Positions 1 through 7,412 of a stretch of 20,211 nucleotides of DNA are shown one piece after another. The position numbers and the translations under genes are program-made. The notes below the pieces were generated by a model. That model worked only from the letters and a program-made list of their open reading frames with translations. It ran no database searches and was not told the DNA's origin. This DNA comes from Succinatimonas sp. UBA6849 (GTDB taxonomy: Bacteria > Pseudomonadota > Gammaproteobacteria > Enterobacterales > Succinivibrionaceae): positions 218 through 20,428 of the forward strand of contig DKDL01000125.1 of the NCBI GenBank assembly GCA_002449335.1, read 5' to 3'. Every line of letters begins with the position of its first letter. Within the stretch, counting starts at the first letter, position 1.

Positions 1-10
1 CTATTCCCGC
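1..10 (-). tRNA. tRNA-Gly (GCC-type), 5' end only, cut by the left edge
   Basis: Read on the minus strand, bases 10 to 1 are GCGGGAATAG. This equals the first ten nucleotides of E. coli tRNA-Gly(GCC), i.e. the acceptor 5' strand plus U8-A9-G10 region. Only the 5' end is inside the window, so the anticodon cannot be seen. The call is strengthened by a near-perfect sigma-70 promoter pointing at it (25-52) with a start-site distance of about 8 bases, typical of stable RNA genes. The short leader ATCGGAT between the probable start site and G1 would be removed by RNase P. Ten bases alone could match by chance; the promoter context is what makes the call reasonable. Confidence 0.7.
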
Positions 11-24
11 ATCCGATGTGTGCC

Positions 25-52
25 ATTATATAGATTTATTTTTTGATGTCAA
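25..52 (-). promoter_or_regulatory. Consensus sigma-70 promoter for the leftward tRNA-Gly
   Basis: On the minus strand the -35 is TTGACA (52-47), the spacer is 16 bp, and the -10 is TATAAT (30-25); both hexamers match consensus. Upstream of the -35 (about 60-84) the same strand carries A-tracts resembling an UP element. The discriminator starts GGCAC, G+C-rich as in promoters under stringent (ppGpp) control. The start site should fall near 17-19, a few bases before tRNA-Gly. Confidence 0.8.
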
Positions 53-215
53 CAAATTCTTGTTAATTTTTTTATTTTTTTTCATGTGTATTAGCAAGTT
101 ATGTAATTTTTGTAGCTAATAATTTATACAAAAACTTAAAAAAATGGCTTTTATTTCACCTTTTGTAAAAACTCATGTCTTACTTTGGTAAATAAAAAAA
201 TTTAGCTCAACCTCA

Positions 216-224
216 TGATAAAAT
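216..224 (+). promoter_or_regulatory. Possible extended -10 promoter of xseA
   Basis: TGATAAAAT (TG-N-TAAAAT) resembles an extended -10 element; no good -35 is seen at 16-18 bp. The expected start near 231 would leave a short leader containing GAGG (237-240) before the ATG at 249. This supports the ATG at 249, because the alternative GTG at 240 would overlap the ribosome-binding site. Confidence 0.4.
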
Positions 225-248
225 ATTCTTATTGTTGAGGTGCTCTTA

Positions 249-1907
249 ATGTCTTTTGCTCAAAATAATTCTAACTTTAGATCTTCATTTACAGGATCTT
301 CTAGATCTTCTGTCTTAAGATTTTCTAATTTAAAAAATGATTCTGTTGAATTAACTTCTCCTGAAGATACTTTGTCTCAACCATCTGTATCTCAAGATGT
401 ATCTCCAAATGCAATGACTGTAAGTGACTTTTTAAAAATCACTGACAATGCTTTAAGAAATTTTGGTAATGCCATTGTAGTAGGTGAGATTAGTGAGCTC
501 AGTAACTACAGACACCTTTATTTTAAGATAAAAGATGAATTCTCCTCAGTTGACTGTGTGATGTGGTATTCAGCAGTGCAAGCTCTAACTTTTAAACCTG
601 AGATTGGTATGAAAGTTGAGATCATAGGAAACAGTTCTGTTTACCAGAAGACAGGTCAGTTCAAACTAATGGCCTCCTCTATGAGACAGGTGGGCTTAGG
701 TTACATCATGGAGAAGTTGCGTCTTCTTCAGGATAAACTTCAAAAAGAGGGGGTCTTTGATTTATTGCATCGACCTATACCTAAATTTGTCAATACTGTA
801 GGTGTCATAACCTCAAATGAAGGCAGAGTCGTGCATGATATTCAAATGACCATGCAAAGGCGTAATGATGCTGTAAATATCATTGTATATCCAGCAGCAG
901 TTCAAGGTGAGGGGGCAGCTAAGACCTTAATTGAAGCTTTGCATCAGGCTAATGCTGAAAAACTCTGTGATGTGTTAATTATTGGTCGAGGTGGTGGTTC
1001 ATTTGAAGATCTATTACCATTCTCAGATGAAGCTTTAGTAAGAGAAGTTGCTAAAAGTGCTATCCCAATTATTTCTGCTGTAGGTCATGAACCTGATATT
1101 GCTTTAACTGATTACGCAGCAGACTTAAGAGCTCCAACCCCTACAGCTGCAGCCGAATTAGTAACCTCAATTACAAAGTCAGATCTCTATTCTTTGTTTG
1201 ATGAATATTTAAGACGACTTGATAATGCCGTAGATTCAACATTTGATCTTTATCAGATGAAACTTGAGAGCGTAGAAAAGAGATTAAAAGCCTCAAGTCC
1301 TGAAACTGTTATCGAAAATCAAAGAAATCTTTTAATCTATGCTATCTCAGAACTTGAGCATGCAACTGATGCTCTTATAAGTAAAAAGGCACAGCAACTT
1401 GATAACTTAAAGCACAGATTGTCTATGTTTGAGCCTTTAAGTATCGTCTCTAAAAAGCAGACAGATCTGCTAAGCCTGATCTCAAGACTTGATAGAAGCA
1501 TTGATGGCTATGTTACAAATGCCAAGAACAGACTGGCATTTGAGGCTAGAGTTTTAAATTATGATAAGCAAATTCAAAGCTATCATGAAAGGTTAAAAAA
1601 GAAACTAAAAGATCTTGTATTGCGTCAAAACAATTGTGATGTAGACGCAATGCTAAGTCATGCTGAAAAGAACTTTGCTAATGACATCTCAAAGTTAGAA
1701 CTTTTAAACCCACTGTTCATTCTTTCAAAAGGTTACTCTGTAACTAAAGACAGTATGGGAAAGATTGCTAAAGTTGAGAATTTAAAGCAGGGTGATACCA
1801 TTACCACTCTGTTAGATGGTGGAACAGTAGAATCTACTGTACAAAAGATCTCATTATCAGATAAAGTAAATTCAAAGGTTGTATCTGACAGCAGTAAGTG
1901 TAATTAG
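249..1907 (+). CDS. xseA: Exodeoxyribonuclease VII large subunit
   Basis: Exonuclease VII degrades single-stranded DNA in both directions to short acid-soluble oligonucleotides; this large subunit carries the active site and works in the cytoplasm with several copies of XseB (not in the window). About 58 residues precede the usual family start. Then come an OB-fold (VVGEISELSNYRHLYFKIKD), the catalytic core with GVITSNEGRVVHDI, GRGGGSFEDLLPFSDEALVR, ISAVGHEPD and RAPTPTAAAE, a long helical coiled-coil region, and the C-terminal L-SKGYSVT segment. The frame is open from a GTG at 240, but that codon overlaps GAGG (237-240), so ATG 249 (552 aa) is preferred. The protein is longer than E. coli XseA (456 aa) because of a Ser/Thr-rich N-terminal extension. 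ATG 414, just before the OB-fold, would be the conventional-length start. Short repeats follow directly. Confidence 0.95.
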   Translation: MSFAQNNSNFRSSFTGSSRSSVLRFSNLKNDSVELTSPEDTLSQPSVSQDVSPNAMTVSDFLKITDNALRNFGNAIVVGEISELSNYRHLYFKIKDEFSSVDCVMWYSAVQALTFKPEIGMKVEIIGNSSVYQKTGQFKLMASSMRQVGLGYIMEKLRLLQDKLQKEGVFDLLHRPIPKFVNTVGVITSNEGRVVHDIQMTMQRRNDAVNIIVYPAAVQGEGAAKTLIEALHQANAEKLCDVLIIGRGGGSFEDLLPFSDEALVREVAKSAIPIISAVGHEPDIALTDYAADLRAPTPTAAAELVTSITKSDLYSLFDEYLRRLDNAVDSTFDLYQMKLESVEKRLKASSPETVIENQRNLLIYAISELEHATDALISKKAQQLDNLKHRLSMFEPLSIVSKKQTDLLSLISRLDRSIDGYVTNAKNRLAFEARVLNYDKQIQSYHERLKKKLKDLVLRQNNCDVDAMLSHAEKNFANDISKLELLNPLFILSKGYSVTKDSMGKIAKVENLKQGDTITTLLDGGTVESTVQKISLSDKVNSKVVSDSSKCN

Positions 1908-1950
1908 AGACGGTTAACTTGAGACAGGTTAACTTGAGATATGGTAACTT
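1907..1950 (+). repeat. Three short tandem repeats after xseA
   Basis: Three consecutive 14-15 bp units of the form GAGA-(CG/CAG/TAT)-GTTAACTT or GGTAACTT lie at 1907-1920, 1921-1935 and 1936-1950. They begin on the last base of the xseA stop codon. GTTAAC in the first two is itself palindromic. No terminator is visible here, so transcription may run through into the next gene. The role is unknown. Confidence 0.75.
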
Positions 1951-1986
1951 GTATTCAAGGTCGATTTAATAAGTGAGATGTAACAG

Positions 1987-2745
1987 GTGAGAAAGCTGAT
2001 CTTTATAGTTTTACTATCTCTATCTTGTGTAAGTTTTGCTAAAGAAGACTCTTTCTATGAGGAAACTTTAGCAAGAAGCTATACCACTACAATCATGCGC
2101 TATCCAAACTTATGTCAAACTGAAGAGTTTGCTAAAAGCTGCACTTACTTTACAAATTACTATGTAGGCAGATTTGAGCATGATTACATCGGTTATATAA
2201 CTGATCATCTAGATTTTGATATGTATGAGAGTGACGATTTCACTCAAAGAGAGATTGCAGAGCAAAGAGTAAATCTTGATTACAGAGTGATCCGTAAATA
2301 TGGCTTCGTATCTGTAATTGCAAGAGTCGTTCAGAACTTCAAAAATAAAGAAGCTAAATATACTGAAGTATTTAACATAAGCCTCGATAACCAAAAGCAA
2401 ATTCTCTTTAGAGATTTATTCAAAGATCCTGAATTGGCAGCCATGATCTGCTCTAATGCCATCTATGATCAGTTCGCAAAATACAAATACCCATCTTTGT
2501 ATTTAGTTAAAGCTCAGGTTGAGGTGCAACCTAAGAATTTTATGATCCTGCCAGATGGTCTTGAGTTTGAGTTCTCTCGCGGTGTTCTGGCACCAGCGAG
2601 CGTCAAGGCAAGGGTGGTTGTACCTTTGTCCAAGCTTACTGAAGCTCAGCCTGTTAAAAAATGGTTCCATGCTTTAGATGATAATGCTAATGATCTTAAA
2701 CGCATTAGCAGTGTTGATCCTTTAGAAGATGTGGATAAGAACTAG
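1987..2745 (+). CDS. Secreted DUF3298/RsiV-like protein
   Basis: The 252-residue product begins with a signal peptide (MRKLIFIVLLSLSCVSFA, cleavage likely after SFA). The mature part fits the DUF4163/DUF3298 architecture seen in RsiV- and PdaC-type extracytoplasmic proteins. An N-terminal region with paired Cys is followed by an alternating strand segment (VISLDNQKQ-like NISLDNQKQILFRDLF) and a C-terminal FMILPDGLEFEF...VKARVVVPLSKL segment typical of DUF3298. It is probably periplasmic. The start is GTG at 1987, with a weak GTGAG at 1973-1977; no better start gives the signal peptide. Same-strand neighbours are xseA 79 bp upstream and adk 183 bp downstream with its own promoter. No enzymatic motif is seen and I would not assign a function. 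Confidence 0.7.
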   Translation: MRKLIFIVLLSLSCVSFAKEDSFYEETLARSYTTTIMRYPNLCQTEEFAKSCTYFTNYYVGRFEHDYIGYITDHLDFDMYESDDFTQREIAEQRVNLDYRVIRKYGFVSVIARVVQNFKNKEAKYTEVFNISLDNQKQILFRDLFKDPELAAMICSNAIYDQFAKYKYPSLYLVKAQVEVQPKNFMILPDGLEFEFSRGVLAPASVKARVVVPLSKLTEAQPVKKWFHALDDNANDLKRISSVDPLEDVDKN

Positions 2746-2844
2746 TTTTTAAGAAAATAGATTTGCTTTATAAAGCATGAAGCAAAGCTTTGGAGCATGA
2801 TTTGCTTACTGCAACTAACTTACTGTAAATAGCCAAGATCATGT

Positions 2845-2850
2845 TATAAT
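2845..2850 (+). promoter_or_regulatory. Probable adk promoter (-10 TATAAT)
   Basis: A perfect TATAAT lies 78 bp before the adk ATG in the 183-bp gap. The best -35 candidate is TTACTG at 2820-2825, at a long 19-bp spacing, so the -35 is weak. The gap also holds a 12-bp palindrome (GCTTTATAAAGC) near 2765-2776, but no T-run follows it, so it is not called a terminator. Confidence 0.5.
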
Positions 2851-2928
2851 TCCTGAATATAGTTTTTTAGTAGGTGTTTAATCTTATTTTGAGTTAAACA
2901 TCATTGTTTTTAATATCGAGGAACAGAA

Positions 2929-3576
2929 ATGCGTATTATCCTTTTAGGACCTCCAGGTGCAGGCAAGGGCACTCAGGCTCAGAACATCACTAAAGCTTTT
3001 AACATTCCACAGATCTCAACTGGTGATATGTTAAGAGCAGCTATCAAGGCTGGTACAGAGCTTGGTAAGCAGGCAAAGGCTGTTATGGACGCTGGTAAGC
3101 TGGTTTCTGATGAAATCATCTTAGGTCTTGTAAAAGAGCGTATTGCAAAGGATGATTGCAAGAACGGTTTCTTATTCGATGGTTTCCCACGTACCATTCC
3201 TCAGGCACAGGCTCTAGTAGATAACGGTATCGAAATCGATGCAGTTGTTGAGTTACAGGTACCTGATGAGAAGATCGTAAATCGTATGTCAGGTCGTCGT
3301 GTTCACTTAGCTTCAGGCAGAACCTACCACATCGTTTACAACCCACCTAAGGTTGAGGGTAAAGACGATGTAACTGGTGAGCCTTTAGTTATCCGTCCTG
3401 ATGACGAGGAGAGCACTGTACGTAACCGTCTAAAGGTTTACCACGAGCAGACCGAGCCATTAGTAGCTTTCTACAAAGAGTTATCAAAGACTGCTTCAAC
3501 CAAGTATGTTGCAGTTGACGGTAATCGTGATGTTCAGGTTATCTCAGACGAGATCATTTCTACATTAAAGAAGTAA
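2929..3576 (+). CDS. adk: Adenylate kinase
   Basis: Cytoplasmic enzyme catalysing ATP + AMP = 2 ADP, which sets the adenylate pool. The 215 residues match the long bacterial form (E. coli 214). The P-loop GPPGAGKGTQ is at residues 7-16 and the AMP-binding region has STGDMLR. The DGFPRT motif is near residues 84-89, and a full LID segment (about 122-159) starts GRRVHLASGRTYH and contains DVTGEPL and RPDDEE. The LID has no Cys cluster, so it is the non-zinc type usual in Gammaproteobacteria. The start is well supported by GAGGA at 2918-2922. A small secreted protein follows one base after the stop and is probably co-transcribed. Confidence 0.98.
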   Translation: MRIILLGPPGAGKGTQAQNITKAFNIPQISTGDMLRAAIKAGTELGKQAKAVMDAGKLVSDEIILGLVKERIAKDDCKNGFLFDGFPRTIPQAQALVDNGIEIDAVVELQVPDEKIVNRMSGRRVHLASGRTYHIVYNPPKVEGKDDVTGEPLVIRPDDEESTVRNRLKVYHEQTEPLVAFYKELSKTASTKYVAVDGNRDVQVISDEIISTLKK

Positions 3577-3577
3577 T

Positions 3578-4093
3578 ATGAAAAAAAGCATTAGCCTTAC
3601 AAGTGCACTATGTTTAGGTTTAGCCTTTGCAACTCCAGCTGTTTGTGAAGAAGCATCACAGGATAAGGCAGAGTCTGCAAGTGCAACCTATGATGTAGCT
3701 CCAGCAGATGATCCTCAGGAGAACATGATCCCATGTCCTTTTGGTTGGTCTGTAGAGCCAAATCCTAGTCTTGATAATTCTCTTAATTACGTTACCGCAG
3801 ATGGCGCTTTAGCTGTCAGCGTAACCTCATTACATAAGAGTGCAGGATCTTTTGCAACTGCTGAGGCTTATGCTCGTGTTGCTTCAGAGCAGATGCAATG
3901 CCAGATTCCAACTAACTCTAATATCGTTGAAAAGGGCTGGAGCTTTGTATGTCCTAAAGATGGTATTGAAGCTATTGTCTATGGTGACGAGAATGAGCTG
4001 GTAATGTTGGCGATCTCAGGCAGAACTCCTGATACTGAATCAAGACTTGAGAACTTTATAAGGTTCCTAGCTTATGAAGCAAAGAACAAATAA
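3578..4093 (+). CDS. Small secreted protein of unknown function, downstream of adk
   Basis: The 171-residue product begins MKKSISLTSALCLGLAFATPAVC, a clear signal peptide with a probable cut before EEAS. An acidic linker (about residues 25-48) is followed by a compact domain with a pattern like PFGWSVEPN...LNYVTADGALAVSVTSL, three Cys in the mature domain, and a hydrophobic finish. The order 'pgWsv..., dg.alsv' is reminiscent of periplasmic PsbP/DcrB-like domains, but this is a weak resemblance, not a family assignment. The ATG lies one base after the adk stop with only AAGAAG upstream, so translation may be coupled to adk. A terminator at 4152-4180 ends the unit. Confidence 0.7.
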   Translation: MKKSISLTSALCLGLAFATPAVCEEASQDKAESASATYDVAPADDPQENMIPCPFGWSVEPNPSLDNSLNYVTADGALAVSVTSLHKSAGSFATAEAYARVASEQMQCQIPTNSNIVEKGWSFVCPKDGIEAIVYGDENELVMLAISGRTPDTESRLENFIRFLAYEAKNK

Positions 4094-4151
4094 TATGTTG
4101 TTCTAAATAGTCTTCATAAACTTATTACCAAAAATAAGTTATTACCAAAAT

Positions 4152-4180
4152 AAAAGCCTGCTAAATTGCAGGCTTTTTTA
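4152..4180. terminator. Bidirectional intrinsic terminator between convergent genes
   Basis: AAAAGCCTGC (4152-4161), loop TAAATT, GCAGGCTTTT (4168-4177), then further T residues: a 10-bp perfect stem. The minus strand also ends in a T-rich run, so it can stop both the adk transcript and the sulfatase transcript. A second hairpin sits just upstream: AACTTATT (4119-4126), loop ACCAAA, AATAAGTT (4133-4140), and TTATTACCAAAA occurs twice. Confidence 0.9.
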
Positions 4181-4195
4181 TGATCATACTTACAG

Positions 4196-6163
4196 TTAAT
4201 TCTGTTTTAGTCCCTTCACACAACTAATTCTCTGCAGATTGTTCTCATAAATCTGAATTCCCATATTCAGCACACTTACAGATACTGGTAAGTCTTTTTG
4301 TGAGAGTTTGTCACTTTGGGTAATGGTATTGTGTTCTCCTATCTTAAAGAAGATTGGGGCAGTACCTGGTACTAAGAGAGTGAACTTGTCATCTTTAACA
4401 TAGCCAAACAGCTCGTTATAGCTTACAGGAGCACGTTCGATGATGTCATTACGGGTAAGATCTTCACCTGAGAGAGGAAACTCTCCAGACACGCCTGTAA
4501 GAGATAATAAAGTAGGCAACATATCAATCTGACTTACTATTCTCTTATCCACACGAGGAGTTACATCTGGGCTTATGATTAGAGCTGGAATTGAGTAGTT
4601 AGTTAATGGGAAAGCTCCAATACCACGTACTCTTGAGTCATGATCTGCAATTACTAAGAACACAGTATTCTTGTAGTAATCCTCTTTTTTAGCCTGCTCA
4701 AAGAATTTACCTAAAGCGTAGTCAGCATATTTAGCAGCAGTCAGACGTCTAGGATCATCGGTCTTGACGCCATCGATATTGACCTTACCTTCAGGAATAT
4801 CAAATGGATCATGGAATGAGCTTGAGAAGACTACAGAGCAGAATGGCTGATTGTCTTTTGAGAGTTTTACAAACTTCTCATTAGCCTTTTTGAAAAGATC
4901 CTCATCAGATACACCCCATGAAGCTACAAACTCAGGATCTTTATAATCCTTTTGCTCAATGATCTCTTCAACACCGTTATTTAAGAAATAGCTTCTCATG
5001 CTGTCAAAGTGACTCTCGCCACCATAGATAAAGCTGGTCTTATAGCCTAATCTCTTATAGATAGAAGACAATGTGGTCAGCTCTTCACGATGCTCTAATT
5101 TTACCTGTGAAGCTAATGGGCTTGGTGGATATGAAGCGGTAATTGCCTCTAAGCCTCTTACTGAGCGGTGACCTGTTGCATATAATCTTTCAAACCACCA
5201 GCCTTCAGTTTTCAATTTCTCAAGCTCAGGTGCGATCGGATCACCGCCTAAAGCCTCAACATAGCGGGCACCAAAGCTCTCTTCTACGATAACTACTACA
5301 TTTCGTTTCTGATTAGGAGTAACGCTAGGAGTAATAACCTGATTTATTGGACATGATGAATCAATGTTGTCTGGCTTTGTAACCTTTGAGAATTTGTCAT
5401 AGTTCTTTAACACATTGTCTAGTGTGTCAAATGCAAAAATATTTGAGCTCTTAATATCACTGTCAGAGATATGTCTTAGAGCATAGAAGACATTAAAAGC
5501 TGAGTTTACAGGAATAGTGTTACCAAGTGGTGAGGTGCAGAAACTTGAATTAGATGGATTTAATGGCTTGTGATCGGTGATAGTACCGCGGATACCATAA
5601 GGAATTACAATCAGAGCCAATACTAAGCACAGTAAGCTCTTTTTTACTCTTAAAGTTTCGTAGTCCTGATAGAGCTTTGAAGCTAACTTATAGAAGAGCA
5701 CGAAAGCTGCAAGACAGATCACAATGCAGAATAATGACTCAACTAAATGACCATTGACTAAAGTTGAAACTACTTCTTTTGGATAAATTAAATACTCAAC
5801 ATAGATGTGGTTAGGTCTTACACCATACTCAATGATAAATGATGGGGTAGAAACTTCTAATAAGAGTTGAACTGTAATAACGAGGCTTAATAGAAACTTC
5901 TGTAAGACAATAACTGGTTTATAGGCTTTATAAAAAAAGTTTGAGAGTATACAAATCAGGAACACTGCTGCATACATTGAGCAGTTGATGGATACATCAT
6001 AAAGTAAACCGTATTTGTATATATCAAAGATGTGTCCTTCAGTTCCCTCAGGATGCCAGATTAACAGGGCAGTTCTTGAGATCATAAAGAGGACAATTGA
6101 CAGTACAAAGAAAGTAAGTACTGGGTAGATGCCTTTATTTAATTTTATAGTTGAGATTTTCAT
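4196..6163 (-). CDS. LTA-synthase-type inner-membrane sulfatase / phosphoglycerol transferase-like protein
   Basis: The 655-residue protein has five predicted membrane helices (about residues 12-34, 60-76, 85-103, 140-159 and 173-191), a linker, and a periplasmic alkaline-phosphatase-superfamily domain from about 288. Motifs are VVVIVEESFGARY (metal-binding Glu at 294/295), YATGHRSVRGLEA (nucleophile region, Ser334), SWGVSDEDLF (Asp420), SSFHDPF (His451) and VIADHDSR (Asp507-His508). LtaS/OpgB-type relatives move phosphoglycerol or phosphoethanolamine onto envelope polymers or lipids; the substrate cannot be told here. Relatives usually have Thr at the nucleophile; Ser is present instead. A weak promoter candidate is TTAAAA-17-TATTGT on the minus strand (6258-6230). 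The ribosome-binding site is poor. It is monocistronic between two terminators. Confidence 0.85.
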   Translation of the reverse strand: MKISTIKLNKGIYPVLTFFVLSIVLFMISRTALLIWHPEGTEGHIFDIYKYGLLYDVSINCSMYAAVFLICILSNFFYKAYKPVIVLQKFLLSLVITVQLLLEVSTPSFIIEYGVRPNHIYVEYLIYPKEVVSTLVNGHLVESLFCIVICLAAFVLFYKLASKLYQDYETLRVKKSLLCLVLALIVIPYGIRGTITDHKPLNPSNSSFCTSPLGNTIPVNSAFNVFYALRHISDSDIKSSNIFAFDTLDNVLKNYDKFSKVTKPDNIDSSCPINQVITPSVTPNQKRNVVVIVEESFGARYVEALGGDPIAPELEKLKTEGWWFERLYATGHRSVRGLEAITASYPPSPLASQVKLEHREELTTLSSIYKRLGYKTSFIYGGESHFDSMRSYFLNNGVEEIIEQKDYKDPEFVASWGVSDEDLFKKANEKFVKLSKDNQPFCSVVFSSSFHDPFDIPEGKVNIDGVKTDDPRRLTAAKYADYALGKFFEQAKKEDYYKNTVFLVIADHDSRVRGIGAFPLTNYSIPALIISPDVTPRVDKRIVSQIDMLPTLLSLTGVSGEFPLSGEDLTRNDIIERAPVSYNELFGYVKDDKFTLLVPGTAPIFFKIGEHNTITQSDKLSQKDLPVSVSVLNMGIQIYENNLQRISCVKGLKQN

Positions 6164-6229
6164 AATTATTCTAAAAAGGTTTAGTTAAAAACGAATTGTC
6201 TTCAATCCGTTTACTTTGCTTTAGATATG

Positions 6230-6258
6230 ACAATAGCATAATAAGTTCAATCTTTTAA
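6230..6258 (-). promoter_or_regulatory. Tentative promoter of the membrane sulfatase gene
   Basis: On the minus strand TTAAAA (6258-6253), a 17-bp spacer ending TGC, and TATTGT (6235-6230) give a weak -35 with an extended -10. It is the best candidate I find in the 201-bp stretch between the rubrerythrin terminator and the sulfatase ATG. Nothing else gene-like is visible in 6164-6364. Confidence 0.3.
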
Positions 6259-6364
6259 AGATGCAGATTTTGATTTTATGTATTGCGTTAGATTTATAAA
6301 AGCAGTGCGAATTTTGTTATTCTACAAAAATGTACTTACAAAAGGCTTATATAGGCGGGATAGT

Positions 6365-6392
6365 ACAAAAAAAGGCGGAATTTCTTCCGCCT
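6365..6392 (-). terminator. Intrinsic terminator of the perR-rubrerythrin operon
   Basis: On the minus strand AGGCGGAA (6392-6385), loop GAAA, TTCCGCCT (6380-6373) and then a run of seven T (6372-6366). The stem is 8 bp, G+C-rich, with a GNRA-type tetraloop. It lies 45 bp past the rubrerythrin stop. Confidence 0.92.
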
Positions 6393-6436
6393 AAGCTCTT
6401 TTATGAACAAAATCAAATATTGTGTGAAACTAGTAA

Positions 6437-6973
6437 TTAGTAGTTCTCAGCGTGAACTTCAAAGTAGCTCTGTGGGTGGTTACATACAGGGCATACCTCT
6501 GGAGCTGTAGTACCAACTACGATATGACCGCAGTTTCTGCACTCCCAAACAGTTACACCTGACTTCTCAAATACCTTCTTTGCTTTTACATTCTCTAAAA
6601 GCTTACGATATCTTTCCTCATGGTGTTTCTCAATCTCACCTACGCCACGGAATTTCTTAGCAAGCTCTGGGAAGCCTTCAGCCTCAGCATCTTTTGCCAT
6701 GGTCTCGTACATGTCGGTCCACTCGTAGTTCTCACCAGCTGCAGCAGCTGCCAAGTTCTCTTCGGTGTTACCAATACCACCTAATTCTTTGAACCACATC
6801 TTTGCGTGTTCTTTTTCGTTATCAGCAGTCTTTAAAAAGATTGCTGCAATCTGCTCGTAACCTGCCTTTTTGGCAACTGAAGCAAAGTAGGTGTACTTGT
6901 TACGAGCCTGTGACTCGCCTGCAAATGCATCTTTTAAGTTCTGCTCAGTCTTAGTACCAGCATATTTATTCAT
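6437..6973 (-). CDS. rbr: Rubrerythrin (diiron peroxidase with C-terminal rubredoxin domain)
   Basis: Rubrerythrins reduce hydrogen peroxide to water in the cytoplasm of anaerobes and microaerophiles, taking electrons through the rubredoxin-like iron site. The 178-residue protein has an N-terminal four-helix diiron domain with Glu20 (FAGESQARNKY), Glu53 and His56 (NEKEHAK), an EAEGF helix, and Glu115/His118 (EIEKHHEERY). The C-terminal rubredoxin domain has Cys145-x-x-Cys148 and Cys161-x-x-Cys164. The length is slightly below the classical ~191. The start is strongly supported by AAGGAG seven bases upstream. The gene lies 37 bp after the stop of the PerR-type regulator and is probably in its operon, a common peroxide-defence pairing. 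Confidence 0.97.
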   Translation of the reverse strand: MNKYAGTKTEQNLKDAFAGESQARNKYTYFASVAKKAGYEQIAAIFLKTADNEKEHAKMWFKELGGIGNTEENLAAAAAGENYEWTDMYETMAKDAEAEGFPELAKKFRGVGEIEKHHEERYRKLLENVKAKKVFEKSGVTVWECRNCGHIVVGTTAPEVCPVCNHPQSYFEVHAENY

Positions 6974-7010
6974 AGTTAGTCTCCTTGAGTCAAATGACTA
7001 TCGCATGTGT

Positions 7011-7400
7011 TTAATTATTCTCAGAGCACTCTTTGCATACGCCTGTAAGGCTTACAGCACAGCTTTCAACTGTACCTTGTACATTCCTTGCAAAGACTGT
7101 TTGAATCTTATCGTAATCATCCATAAAAACATCAAATACGCGCTTACACTTCTTACAGTAGAAATGAGCATGAGGCATTGGATTTGGATCAAAATGCGTA
7201 ATACCATCTCCAACATCAAGTGCTTGAATTTCGCCTATATCAGTAAGAAACATCAGATTTCGGTAAACTGTACCTAAAGACATCTTTGGATGTTCGACTC
7301 TGATCTCCTTATAGAGCTTTTCAGCTGTAGGATGATCAATACGACCGCACAGATATTCTCTAATTACGTTTCTCTGTTTGCTGTTCCTTCTCTGGAGCAT
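7011..7400 (-). CDS. perR: Fur-family peroxide-stress regulator, PerR type
   Basis: This DNA-binding metalloregulator senses peroxide by iron-catalysed oxidation of a His ligand and controls peroxide defence. The 129-residue sequence aligns without gaps to the key residues of B. subtilis PerR at a constant offset of 14. The regulatory-metal ligands are His23, Asp71, His77, His79 and Asp90 (PerR His37, Asp85, His91, His93, Asp104). The structural zinc Cys are 82, 85, 122 and 125 (PerR 96, 99, 136, 139). Asp90 in VFDV is the PerR-diagnostic position; Fur proteins usually have Glu there. The winged helix includes MSLGTVYRNL. The ribosome-binding site GAGGG lies just upstream of ATG, with a 15-bp palindrome (7413-7427) directly before it, suggesting autoregulation. 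Residue numbers for B. subtilis are from memory. Confidence 0.9.
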   Translation of the reverse strand: MLQRRNSKQRNVIREYLCGRIDHPTAEKLYKEIRVEHPKMSLGTVYRNLMFLTDIGEIQALDVGDGITHFDPNPMPHAHFYCKKCKRVFDVFMDDYDKIQTVFARNVQGTVESCAVSLTGVCKECSENN

Positions 7401-7412
7401 AATTCCCTCAGT

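Noticed and set aside
240..248. GTG at 240 as the xseA start
   Set aside because: It overlaps the GAGG ribosome-binding site at 237-240; ATG 249 has correct spacing.
2765..2776. Terminator at the GCTTTATAAAGC palindrome before adk
   Set aside because: No loop of usable size and no T-run follows; it is short and AT-rich.
6891..7277. A plus-strand 128-residue reading frame
   Set aside because: It runs antisense through rubrerythrin and perR, both unmistakable, and has no recognisable protein features.
7011..7400. Calling the regulator Fur or Zur
   Set aside because: The regulatory ligand set, especially Asp71 and Asp90, matches PerR at a constant offset, and the neighbour is rubrerythrin.
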